A DNA stretch of 64,000 nucleotides from an uncultured Clostridia bacterium (GTDB taxonomy: Bacteria; Bacillota; Clostridia; Monoglobales; Monoglobaceae): positions 28,431 through 92,430 of the forward strand of contig CAKSIW010000002.1 in assembly GCA_934463175.1 (NCBI GenBank). Direction: 5' to 3'. Below, one piece after another: positions 55,427 through 63,923 of this stretch. The notes under the pieces are model-generated. The model was not told the DNA's origin. It saw only the letters and a list, made by a program, of their open reading frames with translations, and did no database searches. The position numbers were made by a program, and so were the translations under genes. How positions within the stretch are numbered: position 1 is the stretch's first letter; each line of letters opens with the position of its first letter.

Positions 55427-56305
55427 GCCCTTTGCCTCCTCCAGCATTTTAAGCAGCTCCTCTTTACCGAACGTATATGCTTTGTCGCAGAATTGGCAGA
55501 CAATTTCCGCCTCGCCCTGTTCCTCTATAATTGATTGAATTTCGCTTTTTCCGAGACTCACAATTGCGCGTCTCATTCTCTCCTCGCTGCATCTGCACTG
55601 ATAGCAGACCTCGCTTTCGCCGAGAATATCCACCTCGAAATCCTTCATTACCTCACGGATAATTTCTTTATTGCTCATTCCGCGTTCAAGCATTGCAGTC
55701 ACGCTTGTTATACCCTCTGCCGCTTTTTCAAACTTTTTAAGGCTGAACTCGTCACAGTCGGGCATAATCTGCACAATGAAGCCGCCTGCCTGCTTCACGG
55801 TTCTGTCACGGTCAATCAGAACACCGAGAGCAACAAGGCTCGGGATCTGCTCCGACTGAGCAAAATAGAACGCCAAATCATCTCCGACCTCACCCGTTTG
55901 AAGCGGAACCTGCCCGACATACGGCTCCTTCAGCTTCATGTCGCGCACAACACTAAGATAGCCCTCCCGTCCGATACCGCCGCCGACATCAAGCTTTCCG
56001 CGGCTGTTCAGGGGCAGCTCAACCTGCGGATTTTCAATATATCCCCTGACCGTGCCGTGCGAATCCGCCACAGCCAAAACAATCCCGAGAGGTCCGCCGC
56101 CGCGCATTTGAAGTGTTATGTCAACATTGTCCTCCTTCTGCATTCCTCCAATCAGCAACCCGCCCGTCATCAGCCTGCCGAGAGCCGCCGATGCCAGCGG
56201 TGAGGTTTGGTGAAGCTCTCTTGCTTTCTCAACCGTTTCCTTGGAATTTACTGCATATATTCTGATTAATCCGCCCTTTGTGACGGCTTTTGTTATCTTA
56301 TCCAT
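55424..56305 (-). CDS. hslO: Redox-regulated chaperone Hsp33
   Basis: Hsp33 is activated by oxidation and protects unfolding proteins. The 293-residue protein has the N-terminal domain with TMRGGGPLG-like LQMRGGGPLGIVLAVAD and the GYLSVVRDMKLKEPYVGQVPL segment. The C-terminal redox switch keeps the zinc-binding cysteines in CRCSEERM and CQFCDKAY, about 240-275. Length is usual. Its stop codon lies in a palindromic repeat. Start ATG at 56305. Confidence 0.95.
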   Translation of the reverse strand: MDKITKAVTKGGLIRIYAVNSKETVEKARELHQTSPLASAALGRLMTGGLLIGGMQKEDNVDITLQMRGGGPLGIVLAVADSHGTVRGYIENPQVELPLNSRGKLDVGGGIGREGYLSVVRDMKLKEPYVGQVPLQTGEVGDDLAFYFAQSEQIPSLVALGVLIDRDRTVKQAGGFIVQIMPDCDEFSLKKFEKAAEGITSVTAMLERGMSNKEIIREVMKDFEVDILGESEVCYQCRCSEERMRRAIVSLGKSEIQSIIEEQGEAEIVCQFCDKAYTFGKEELLKMLEEAKG

Positions 56306-56331
56306 TGTTTAAAGCCTCCCGCTATTAAGGA

Positions 56332-56358
56332 AAAATCGGCTCAGAACTGAGCCGATTT
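56332..56358. terminator. Terminator-like hairpin between hslO and csp
   Basis: AAATCGGCTCAG pairs with CTGAGCCGATTT, with A- and T-runs outside. It can terminate the cold-shock transcript on the minus strand. Confidence 0.85.
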
Positions 56359-56378
56359 TAAAGTCTTATTATGAGTCT

Positions 56379-56398
56379 CGGCTCAAAGCACTGAGCCG
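56379..56398 (-). terminator. Second hairpin downstream of csp
   Basis: CGGCTCA and TGAGCCG form a stem 27 bases after the csp stop codon. It shares its arm sequence with the hairpin at 56332-56358, so the two could also pair with each other. Confidence 0.6.
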
Positions 56399-56424
56399 TT
56401 TGCTTTTTGCACTATATCAAAAGC

Positions 56425-56625
56425 TTACACACGCTTAACGTTTGCAGCCTGCGGTCCTTTAGCACCGTCAACAACCTCAAATTCAACCTCTGCGCCTTCA
56501 TCAAGCGTCTTGTAGCCGTCCATGGCTATTGCTGAAAAGTGAACAAATACGTCTGTTCCGTCCTCGCTCTCAATGAAACCAAATCCTTTTTCAGCATTAA
56601 ACCACTTTACCTTACCTTTTTGCAT
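56425..56625 (-). CDS. csp: Cold-shock protein (CspA family)
   Basis: A 66-residue single cold-shock domain that binds single-stranded RNA and DNA and melts RNA structure. RNP1 is [15 protein letters not shown] and RNP2 is VFVHFSAI, and the C terminus is [10 protein letters not shown]. The promoter lies 118-146 bases upstream, so the mRNA has a long leader of about 110 bases, typical of csp genes. It is followed by two hairpins. Confidence 0.97.
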   Translation of the reverse strand: MQKGKVKWFNAEKGFGFIESEDGTDVFVHFSAIAMDGYKTLDEGAEVEFEVVDGAKGPQAANVKRV

Positions 56626-56742
56626 AATTTCACATAGCCTTTCCGCTCACAAAAAATAATATTTTTTACGGCTGTTCGTTTGTGAGCAAAACGAAACCGT
56701 GAGCCGAAACCGACTCTGCCAACAATCGTTGACTACCTGCTA

Positions 56743-56771
56743 AGTATATCACGCACGCCAAAATATGTCAA
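56743..56771 (-). promoter_or_regulatory. Promoter of csp
   Basis: Minus-strand TTGACA (56766-56771), a 17-base spacer and TATACT (56743-56748). It overlaps the stop region of the methyltransferase gene. Confidence 0.85.
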
Positions 56772-57511
56772 CCTATTTTTTTGGAAAACACAAAAAAAAT
56801 TCGCTCGTCATCATCGTCCGCTGTCGAAAAAGAGAAGGGCTTGAAAATTCCTTGACATTCAAGTCGGGTTTTGTCGGCTGCCGCACATATTTCCTCCGCG
56901 GAATATGCTCTCTCCTCCTGATATTCATCAAATCTCAGGTAGCTCCCGTCCTCTCTTTCCACAAAAAAGGTCAGTTCAAATTCGCACACTCCCGTGTCCT
57001 CGCAAAAATTGCTTTCCCAGACATAGAAAATCCCCTGTTCTTCGTTCACAAACGTATTTCCACCGAGAATCTCACGCAGCTTGAACTCGCTGTTTATGTC
57101 AAAAATCATGACTCCGCCCGGGTTCAAATAGTTCTCCGCCAAAGCAAAGACCTTTTCAAGCGCCGCAGAATCCGTTATATAGTTTATTCCGTCAAGAGCA
57201 CACACGATTGCGTCAACCGTACCGTACAGCTCAAACTCTGTCATGTCCTGATTCAGAAACAATATATCCGTCCCTGCCTCAGCCGCCTTCTTTTTCGCAA
57301 TATTAAGCATTTCGCAGGAAAGGTCAAGCCCGATCATGTCATAACCGCGCTTTGACATCGGAATGGTTATGTTCCCCGTTCCGCACGCAAGGTCAAGCAC
57401 AAGACGCGGCTTTGCGCCGAGCCGTGCAAAAATCCGTTCATAATAATCCGCAAACGCTTCATAGTCCGCGTCCTGAAGCCTGTCATAGACCTCAGCAAAA
57501 TCGCTGTACAT
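56768..57511 (-). CDS. Class I SAM-dependent methyltransferase
   Basis: A ~247-residue methyltransferase. The SAM-binding motif I is VLDLACGTGNITIPMSKRG and the next strand is YDMIGLDLSCEML, followed by LNQDMTEFELYGTVDAIVC and the post-motif segment GGVMIFDINSEFKLREIL. The family is close to a group of small-molecule or cyclopropane-like methyltransferases. The substrate is unknown. ATG at 57511 follows GGAGG. It is downstream of pcrA by about 43 bases and overlaps the csp promoter at its end. Confidence 0.85.
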   Translation of the reverse strand: MYSDFAEVYDRLQDADYEAFADYYERIFARLGAKPRLVLDLACGTGNITIPMSKRGYDMIGLDLSCEMLNIAKKKAAEAGTDILFLNQDMTEFELYGTVDAIVCALDGINYITDSAALEKVFALAENYLNPGGVMIFDINSEFKLREILGGNTFVNEEQGIFYVWESNFCEDTGVCEFELTFFVEREDGSYLRFDEYQEERAYSAEEICAAADKTRLECQGIFKPFSFSTADDDDERIFFVFSKKIG

Positions 57512-57553
57512 ACGCCACCTCCGCACTGAGCCGAAAAGCCCGCCTTAGTTCTG

Positions 57554-59917
57554 CTATATTTTTTCAAGCTTTACATATGCCGCCATGAGATTTTTCTCAC
57601 CGACGCTGTCAAAGTTCACCTTCAGGAACATATCCGCACCGATTGCCTTTGCTTCAACAACAGTTCCCTCACCGAATTTCCTGTGTAGAACACGGTCTCC
57701 TGCCGCAAAATCCGCCACAACCGCGCTCTGTGCCGCTTTCGGGACGGGTGCTGAGGAATGTGCGAATATGGATTTGTCCATTTCGGGTCTTTTGCAGGTA
57801 TAGCTTCCGAGTGATCCGAGGTCTGGCATTTCCGCCTGCTCCTCATGCACAAGCTCCTTCGGGATTTCCTTCAGGAATCTTGAAACAAGATTGTGCTTTG
57901 TTGCACCAAAAAGGGTTCGGCTGTTTGCATGAGACATAAACAGCCGGCGTTTTGCACGGGTTATTCCGACATAGCACAGCCGCCTTTCCTCCTCCATATC
58001 CTCCTGTGTTGACATTGAGCGCACGCCGGGGAAGATTCCTTCCTCCAAGCCAATCAGGAAAACGTTGTTGAACTCCAGTCCCTTTGCGCTGTGCAGTGTC
58101 ATCAGCACCACAGTGTCCTGAGCCTCGTCATAGTTGTCAACATCTGCCACAAGCGATATGTTTTCAAGCAGCTCCTCAAGACTTGTTTCGGGGTTTTCAC
58201 GTACGGTTTCCTGAACCATCGACCGAAATTCCTTCAGGTTCTCAATTCTCGTCTGACTTTCAATTGTTTTTTCGGCTTCAAGCATACTGAGCATTCCCGA
58301 CATATCAAGCACGTCCGAAACAAACCCGTCAAGGCTCTCCATTCCGTTTTTCTTTTCGGTCAGCGAATCAATGAGCGCAACAAAGCCGCCGATTTTTGCC
58401 GCACTTCTTGCAAGCTCGGGATAGCTTGCCGCCTCGCGGCATATCCCGAACGCGCTTTTTCCTGCTTCCTCTCCGAGTGAGATGATTCTGTCAACCGTTG
58501 TTCCGCCGATTCCGCGCTTAGGCTCATTCACGATTCTTCTGAATGCAACGTTGTCATTCGGGTTCTGAATGAGTCTCAGATATGACGTCAGATCCTTGAT
58601 TTCCTTTCGGTCATAGAATCTGAGACCGCCGAGAACGCGGTATGGCACAGCCATTCTGAGCAGCGTGTCCTCAATCACACGGGACTGAGCATTCATTCTG
58701 TATAGTATGACAAAATCGTTATAGCATTCTCCCTCAGAATGCAGCTTTCCGATTGTCTCGCCGACATACCGCGCCTCATCATGCTCCGTTCTGCCGTTAT
58801 ACACCGTGATCAGCTCGCCGCTTCCGTTCTGAGTCCAGAGCTTTTTCGGTTTTCTGCCCAGATTATTCCCAATGACACTGTTTGCCGCATTCAGTATATT
58901 CTGCGTTGAACGGTAGTTCTCCTCAAGCTTGATTACCTTTGCACGGTCAAACTCGTCCTCAAAGCCCAATATGTTTGAAATGTCCGCGCCGCGGAATTTA
59001 TATATGCTCTGGTCATCATCACCGACCACGCAGAGGTTTTTGTGTTTTGCCGCAAGCATACTGACAAGCCTGTACTGTGCATGGTTTGTGTCCTGATACT
59101 CATCAACCAATATATATCTGAATTTGTTCTGATAGTATTCCAGAACATCAGGATTTTCCTCAAACAGTCTGACAGTGCACATAATCAGGTCATCAAAATC
59201 GAGTGCGTTATTTTTTTCAAGCTTGCTTTGATACAGGGTATATACCCTTGCGGCAACCGTTTTGAAAAAGTCCATTTTCACTGACGCGGAGAATTCCGCC
59301 GGGGTCAGAAGCTCATTTTTTGCCTGGCTTATCGCTGCACCGATTGCCTTCGGTGCATATTGCTTTGCGTCAATGTTCAAATCCTTCATGCATTCCTTAA
59401 TGACGGTCTGCTGATCGGCGGAATCAAAAATGACAAAATTTCTTTCATATCCGAGCCTGTCAATGTCGCGGCGCAAGAATTTCACACACGACGAATGGAA
59501 GGTTGACGCCCACACATCATCGCCTGCCGCGCCGAGTTTTGCCGTCAGTCTTGCCTTCAGCTCCGCCGCCGCCTTGTTTGTGAAGGTTATCGCCAATATG
59601 TTATACGGATTCACGGGAGCCTCGCGGAGATATTCGGTCAGCTGCGGCGGAATCTCCTCAATTTCGCCGTCTGCAAACCACTCAAGGATTTCTTCCTCCT
59701 CGCCGCTCATTCCCTCGGGAACACGTTCCGACGAATACGCTCTGCCGTACATCATCAAATGCGCGATTTTATGTATTATAACGGTCGTTTTCCCCGACCC
59801 TGCCCCCGCAATCACCAAAAGCGGTCCTTCGGTTGTGACAACCGCCTCCAGCTGCCGCGGATTCAGATTAGGATATTCCTTTTCAATTATTTTTTTCCGT
59901 GCTTCAATAAAACTCAA
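57554..59917 (-). CDS. pcrA: ATP-dependent DNA helicase PcrA/UvrD
   Basis: A 787-residue superfamily 1A helicase. It has Walker A VIAGAGSGKTTVIIHKIAHL near the N terminus (~35-54) and ILAITFTNKAAAELKARL. DEYQDTNHAQYRL is motif II, VVGDDDQSIYKFRGA is motif III, and LEENYRSTQNIL is motif IV. Motifs V and VI include VVLMTLHSAKGLEF and ITRAKRRLFM, and the C terminus (GEGTVVEAKAIGADMFLKVNF) has the PcrA Tudor-like end. It unwinds DNA in repair and plasmid replication and removes recombinase. A 50-residue insertion near 65-100 is family-typical. Confidence 0.95.
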   Translation of the reverse strand: MSFIEARKKIIEKEYPNLNPRQLEAVVTTEGPLLVIAGAGSGKTTVIIHKIAHLMMYGRAYSSERVPEGMSGEEEEILEWFADGEIEEIPPQLTEYLREAPVNPYNILAITFTNKAAAELKARLTAKLGAAGDDVWASTFHSSCVKFLRRDIDRLGYERNFVIFDSADQQTVIKECMKDLNIDAKQYAPKAIGAAISQAKNELLTPAEFSASVKMDFFKTVAARVYTLYQSKLEKNNALDFDDLIMCTVRLFEENPDVLEYYQNKFRYILVDEYQDTNHAQYRLVSMLAAKHKNLCVVGDDDQSIYKFRGADISNILGFEDEFDRAKVIKLEENYRSTQNILNAANSVIGNNLGRKPKKLWTQNGSGELITVYNGRTEHDEARYVGETIGKLHSEGECYNDFVILYRMNAQSRVIEDTLLRMAVPYRVLGGLRFYDRKEIKDLTSYLRLIQNPNDNVAFRRIVNEPKRGIGGTTVDRIISLGEEAGKSAFGICREAASYPELARSAAKIGGFVALIDSLTEKKNGMESLDGFVSDVLDMSGMLSMLEAEKTIESQTRIENLKEFRSMVQETVRENPETSLEELLENISLVADVDNYDEAQDTVVLMTLHSAKGLEFNNVFLIGLEEGIFPGVRSMSTQEDMEEERRLCYVGITRAKRRLFMSHANSRTLFGATKHNLVSRFLKEIPKELVHEEQAEMPDLGSLGSYTCKRPEMDKSIFAHSSAPVPKAAQSAVVADFAAGDRVLHRKFGEGTVVEAKAIGADMFLKVNFDSVGEKNLMAAYVKLEKI

Positions 59918-59969
59918 ATTGCCGTTCTCCTTTAAATTATATTTTTCGTTGATTATCCGAGCTGAAAAT

Positions 59970-61052
59970 TCAGCAAATCACTCCGCCGCCTATGACGCAG
60001 TCCCCGTCCTTTTCATAGAACACAACCGCCTGACCGGGTGTGATTGCACGCTGCGGAACATCAAACACCACACGCACACGACCGTCCGCAAGCGGCACAA
60101 CAAGTGCCTCCGCTTCTTTTGCGCTGTATCTCACCTTTGCCATAACCCTCATCGGCTTTTTGAGTCTGTCAAACGGGATATAGTTCAAGTCTCCGGCAAG
60201 CAGACCGTGCGAAAATTCCTTTCCCTTTTCGCCGAGAACAATCTCATTCTTCTCTGCATCAATTTTGAGAACAAACATTGGTTTTCCGAATGTCATTCCA
60301 AGACCCTTCCGCTGTCCGACAGTATAGTGTATGATCCCTCTGTGTCTGCCGAGAACGTTGCCGTCGGTGTCCACAAAGTTTCCGCTTTTCTCCTCCTCAC
60401 CCGTTCTGCGTTCAATGAATGATGCATAATCCTTGTCGGGTACAAAGCATATTTCCATACTGTCGGGCTTTTCAGCCGTAATGAGACCGAGACGCTGGGC
60501 AATTGCACGCGTCTCCTGCTTTGTTTCAAGCATACCCAACGGCATCAGCGTCCTTGATAGCTGTTCCTGTGTCAGGGAATACAGCGCATATGTCTGATCC
60601 TTTGCGGTGCTGCGCGCACGCTTCAGCAAGAATCTTCCCGTTTCTTCATCGCGTTCAATCTTCGCATAGTGACCCGTTGCAACATATTTTGCTCCCAAAA
60701 GCTCCGCCCGTTTCAGCATTGCGTCAAATTTCAGAAATCTGTTGCAGGCAATGCACGGATTCGGAGTTCTTCCGCTTTTGTATTCATCAACAAAATAGTT
60801 CACCACACTGTCCTCAAACTCACGCCTGAAATCCATGACATAGTGTTCAATTCCAAGCTTATAGCAAACATATTTTGCGTCCTCGACCGCCGCTGCCGAA
60901 CAACAGGTGCTGCCGAGAAAGCTGCCGCCAACCTCCTCACCGTCCCACAGCCGCATGGTCAGTCCGATGACCTCATATCCCTGTTCTTTCAAAAGAGCCG
61001 CCGCAACACTGCTATCGACCCCTCCCGACATTCCGATAACTACCTTTTCCAT
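59970..61052 (-). CDS. mnmA: tRNA 2-thiouridylase MnmA
   Basis: MnmA thiolates U34 of glutamate, glutamine and lysine tRNAs, using sulfur passed from IscS. The ~360-residue protein has the PP-loop GMSGGVDSSVAALLKEQG at the N terminus. The catalytic cysteine is in NPCIACNRFLKFDAML and the second in MEICFVPDKDYASFI. It also has DHHVMDF-like YVMDFRREFEDSV and KDQTYALYSLTQEQL. ATG at 61052 is seven bases after GGAGG; an ATG two codons upstream is too close. It is downstream of iscU and iscS, its likely sulfur donors. Confidence 0.95.
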   Translation of the reverse strand: MEKVVIGMSGGVDSSVAAALLKEQGYEVIGLTMRLWDGEEVGGSFLGSTCCSAAAVEDAKYVCYKLGIEHYVMDFRREFEDSVVNYFVDEYKSGRTPNPCIACNRFLKFDAMLKRAELLGAKYVATGHYAKIERDEETGRFLLKRARSTAKDQTYALYSLTQEQLSRTLMPLGMLETKQETRAIAQRLGLITAEKPDSMEICFVPDKDYASFIERRTGEEEKSGNFVDTDGNVLGRHRGIIHYTVGQRKGLGMTFGKPMFVLKIDAEKNEIVLGEKGKEFSHGLLAGDLNYIPFDRLKKPMRVMAKVRYSAKEAEALVVPLADGRVRVVFDVPQRAITPGQAVVFYEKDGDCVIGGGVIC

Positions 61053-61085
61053 TTTCATACCTCCGCTTTTTCACCGGTCAATAAG

Positions 61086-61153
61086 ATAACCCGATATCAG
61101 CCGCCCGAACCCGCCTTAATCTGCGCGGTTTCGGATAGCTGATCTCAGGTTAA
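61086..61153. repeat. Dispersed imperfect palindrome, copy 3
   Basis: A 68-base element from ATAACCCGATATCAGCC to the inverted end TCGGATAGCTGATCTCAGG plus TTAA, with CCCGAACCCG and GCGGTTTCGG centrally. It lies in the iscU-mnmA gap, 33 bases upstream of the mnmA start; here no stop codon is involved. Confidence 0.7.
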
Positions 61154-61269
61154 GTGACAAAGCTTTTCCTTTTCCGACAATTTATATTTTAATACACTGT
61201 ATTAAATCGGTATATTCACGCATCATGCGCGCAGACTGCGGTCGGTGCGTTTTTCTTCCCCTCCGTCAG

Positions 61270-61716
61270 TTATTCAGCGTCCGTATGTTCATGATGGCAG
61301 CAGGAGCATTCGCCGTTGCAGCCGACAATTCCCGTCGGGTCAATGCCCTGTCTCTTGTAATAATCCGCAATTGCAGAGTGTATTGCCTCCTGCGCAAGGT
61401 TTGAACAGTGCATTTTCACAGGCGGGAGTCCGTCAAGTGCCTCCGCAACCGCAAGGTTCGTGATTTCAAGCGCCTCATCAATCGTCTTGCCCTTGACCAT
61501 TTCTGTTGCCATGCTTGACGTTGCAACCGCCGCACCGCAGCCGAATGTCTTGAATTTAACGTCCTCAATCACCTTTGTCTCATCGTTAATCTTCATATAA
61601 ATTTTCATTATATCTCCGCATTTTGGGTTTCCAACCTGCCCCACTGCGTTTGCGTCCTCGATTTCTCCCACATTTCTCGGGTTTGAGAAATGATCCATAA
61701 CCTTTTCGCTATACAT
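61270..61716 (-). CDS. iscU: Fe-S cluster assembly scaffold IscU/NifU
   Basis: A 148-residue scaffold on which IscS assembles iron-sulfur clusters. It has the start MYSEKVMDHFSNPRNVGEIE, with cysteines in NPKCGDIM, FGCGAAVATSSM and MHCSNLAQEAI. The clostridial C-terminal tail is CNGECSCCHHEHTD, which is extra-rich in cysteine and histidine and may bind metal. It lies 18 bases after iscS and ahead of mnmA. Confidence 0.95.
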   Translation of the reverse strand: MYSEKVMDHFSNPRNVGEIEDANAVGQVGNPKCGDIMKIYMKINDETKVIEDVKFKTFGCGAAVATSSMATEMVKGKTIDEALEITNLAVAEALDGLPPVKMHCSNLAQEAIHSAIADYYKRQGIDPTGIVGCNGECSCCHHEHTDAE

Positions 61717-61734
61717 AATTCAATCTTCCTTTCT

Positions 61735-62919
61735 CTATCTGTTTCCCTTTTTAACCTCTTCATAAAGCGGTGACATTTCACGCAGCCGAGCAACAATTCC
61801 GACCAGCGCGTCCGCAATGCGGTCTGCGTCCTCAGGCTCATTGTCATCGCCGAATGTGACTCTCAGCGAGCCGTGGGCGATTTCATGCTTCAAGCCGATT
61901 GCAAGCAGAACATGCGACGGGTCAAGCGAGCCCGAAGTGCAGGCACTTCCGCTCGACGCCGAAATCCCCTGCATGTCCAGCATGAGCAGAAGCGATTCGC
62001 CCTCAATAAATTCAAATGATATGTTCGCGTTGCTTGCCATTCTCTCTGTCGGGTGTCCGTTCAGTCTCGTATACGGAATTTCACCGAGAACACGTCCGAT
62101 GAATCTGTCGCGCATTGCGGCAAGCTTTTCGGTGTGCGCCTTTATATCCTTTGTTGCAAGCTCAATTGCCGCACCGAGACCGACAATTGCCGGGACATTC
62201 TCCGTGCCTGCACGCTTGTTTCTCTCCTGTGCGCCGCCGGTCACAAACGGTGAAAGCTTCACGCCCTGTCTCACAAACAGCGCTCCCGCGCCCTTCGGGC
62301 CATAGAACTTGTGCGCCGTGAGCGACAGCATATCAATATTCATTTTATTCACGTCTATGTCCATCATACCGATTGCCTGAACTGCATCGGTGTGGAAAAT
62401 TATATTTTTCGCCTTTGCGATTTTTCCGATCTCTTCAATCGGCATTATTGTTCCGATTTCATTGTTTGCGGTCATAATCGAAATCAGAATGGTTTTGTCG
62501 GTGATTGCCTTCTCAACATCTTCAGCAGACACTCTGCCATATTCATCAACCGGCAGATATGTCATCTCAAAGCCTTCCTTCTCCAAATCCTTGCAGGTAT
62601 GCAAAACCGCATGATGCTCGACCGCAGACGTTATAATGTGGTTGCCCTTTGCACGGTTCGCATGAGCCGCGCCGCGCAGCGCCCAGTTGTCTGCCTCTGT
62701 TCCCGAGCCTGTGAAATAGATTTCGCGCACATCTGCACCGATTGCCGCAGCAACCTTTTCGCGCGCCAGGCTGATTGCCTTCTTTGCCTCTCTGCCCTCC
62801 GCATATACCGTTGACGCATTGCCGTAGTTCTCCGAAAAATACGGAAGCATTGCGTCCAGCACCTCTTTTTTGACAGGTGTTGTCGCGGAATGATCGGCAT
62901 AAATTCTTTTTGTTTCCAT
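61735..62919 (-). CDS. iscS: Cysteine desulfurase IscS/NifS
   Basis: IscS is a PLP enzyme that takes sulfur from cysteine for Fe-S clusters and tRNA thiolation. The ~394-residue protein starts METKRIYADHSATTPVKKEV. PLP is held by the lysine in LSLTAHKFYGPKGAGAL, and the active-site cysteine is in SSGSACTSGSLDPSHVL. The start at 62919 is chosen because the family begins at this position; upstream in-frame residues lack homology. It leads iscS-iscU-mnmA. No iscR is present. Confidence 0.95.
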   Translation of the reverse strand: METKRIYADHSATTPVKKEVLDAMLPYFSENYGNASTVYAEGREAKKAISLAREKVAAAIGADVREIYFTGSGTEADNWALRGAAHANRAKGNHIITSAVEHHAVLHTCKDLEKEGFEMTYLPVDEYGRVSAEDVEKAITDKTILISIMTANNEIGTIMPIEEIGKIAKAKNIIFHTDAVQAIGMMDIDVNKMNIDMLSLTAHKFYGPKGAGALFVRQGVKLSPFVTGGAQERNKRAGTENVPAIVGLGAAIELATKDIKAHTEKLAAMRDRFIGRVLGEIPYTRLNGHPTERMASNANISFEFIEGESLLLMLDMQGISASSGSACTSGSLDPSHVLLAIGLKHEIAHGSLRVTFGDDNEPEDADRIADALVGIVARLREMSPLYEEVKKGNR

Positions 62920-62958
62920 CTTGTAAGATTCCCTACCTTTCTTTTCTACCGGAAAAAT

Positions 62959-63010
62959 ACACACGGCACAGCCGCATGAAATCTATGAAAAGTAGACTTT
63001 CTCCGTGTGT
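62959..63010 (-). terminator. Inverted repeat between rnhA and iscS
   Basis: ACACACGG (62959-62966) and CCGTGTGT (63003-63010) are exact inverted repeats around a 36-base loop. On the minus strand the second arm is followed by ATTTTT. It could be a weak terminator for rnhA or an iscS leader structure. Confidence 0.45.
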
Positions 63011-63035
63011 GAAATATTTCTGATTTTTTGCTGCG

Positions 63036-63488
63036 TCAGACTTTTTTAAACCTTGCCGACTGTTCAACCGCCAATCGGTCGCACCGTTCGTTTTCGGGAT
63101 GCCCCGCATGACCCTTCACCCAGACAATTTCAACCTCATGGTTCTCCAGCAGTCCGAGAAGCCGTTCCCAAAGATCCGCATTGAGCGCAGGTGCGTTCCT
63201 GCCGCGTCTCCAGCCGTTTGCACGCCACTTCACAGCCCAGCCGCATTTAATCGCATCGGTGAGATACTTTGAATCACTGTAAAGTGTAACCGCGCAGCGT
63301 TCCTTCAGTGCCTCAAGCCCCACAATTGCTGCCATAAGCTCCATTCTGTTGTTCGTTGTCTCAGCTTCTCCGCCCGAAAGCTCCTTCTCGGCACCGCCGT
63401 ACCTCAGAATTGTCCCATAGCCACCGGGTCCCGGGTTTCCGCTGCATGCACCGTCGGTGAAGATTTCGACATGTTTAAGCTCAACCAT
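63036..63488 (-). CDS. rnhA: Ribonuclease HI
   Basis: RNase HI degrades RNA in RNA-DNA hybrids. The 150-residue protein contains [20 protein letters not shown] (first catalytic aspartate), [15 protein letters not shown] (glutamate), [12 protein letters not shown] (aspartate) and [15 protein letters not shown] (fourth aspartate), all in the family order, plus the basic handle [15 protein letters not shown]. The ribosome site is weak. It is monocistronic, with a possible extended -10 promoter (TGCTACAAT) near 63575. Confidence 0.96.
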   Translation of the reverse strand: MVELKHVEIFTDGACSGNPGPGGYGTILRYGGAEKELSGGEAETTNNRMELMAAIVGLEALKERCAVTLYSDSKYLTDAIKCGWAVKWRANGWRRGRNAPALNADLWERLLGLLENHEVEIVWVKGHAGHPENERCDRLAVEQSARFKKV

Positions 63489-63771
63489 CTGTCACACTGC
63501 TCCAAATCATATTTGAGCATTCGTTATCCGCTTCATCGGATATTTTTCCACGTTTGACGAACACCCATACATATTGTAGCACAAAGCCGCAAAAAAATCT
63601 ACATAATTTTTAACAAAATCGCAAAATATTGTTTTATCCGATTTAACAAATTTAACACAAAACACTGTTTTTTATTAATGCAAAAAGCGGAGTTAAAGTT
63701 AGTTTGCGCGAGTTTTTTTAAGCATATGTGATTTATTTGCATATAACAGCTCATAATCATCTGTGCATTTT
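63489..63771. other. AT-rich gene-free gap before the tRNA promoter
   Basis: Nothing is recognised here apart from the rnhA upstream region and a small TATCCG/CGGATA hairpin at about 63525-63542. An antisense frame running from the tRNAs into this stretch is not a gene. Confidence 0.6.
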
Positions 63772-63800
63772 TTGACTTTTACAAGTAAAACGAGTATAAT
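63772..63800 (+). promoter_or_regulatory. Promoter of the tRNA-Val/tRNA-Asp transcript
   Basis: TTGACT (63772-63777), a 17-base spacer and TATAAT (63795-63800), 40 bases before tRNA-Val. Confidence 0.9.
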
Positions 63801-63839
63801 AGTCGTTGTCGCTGATGAAGGTTGGCGGCAAGACAATGT

Positions 63840-63915
63840 GGGCGCATAGCTCAGCTGGGAGAGCGTCTGCCTTACAAGCAGAGGGTCATAGGTTCGAGCC
63901 CTATTGTGCCCACCA
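63840..63915 (+). tRNA. tRNA-Val (anticodon TAC)
   Basis: A 76-base tRNA with acceptor GGGCGCA/TGTGCCC, an encoded CCA, anticodon loop CTTACAA (anticodon TAC) and T-loop GGTTCGAGCCC. tRNA-Asp follows after 8 bases. Confidence 0.97.
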
Positions 63916-63923
63916 CATTGTAC

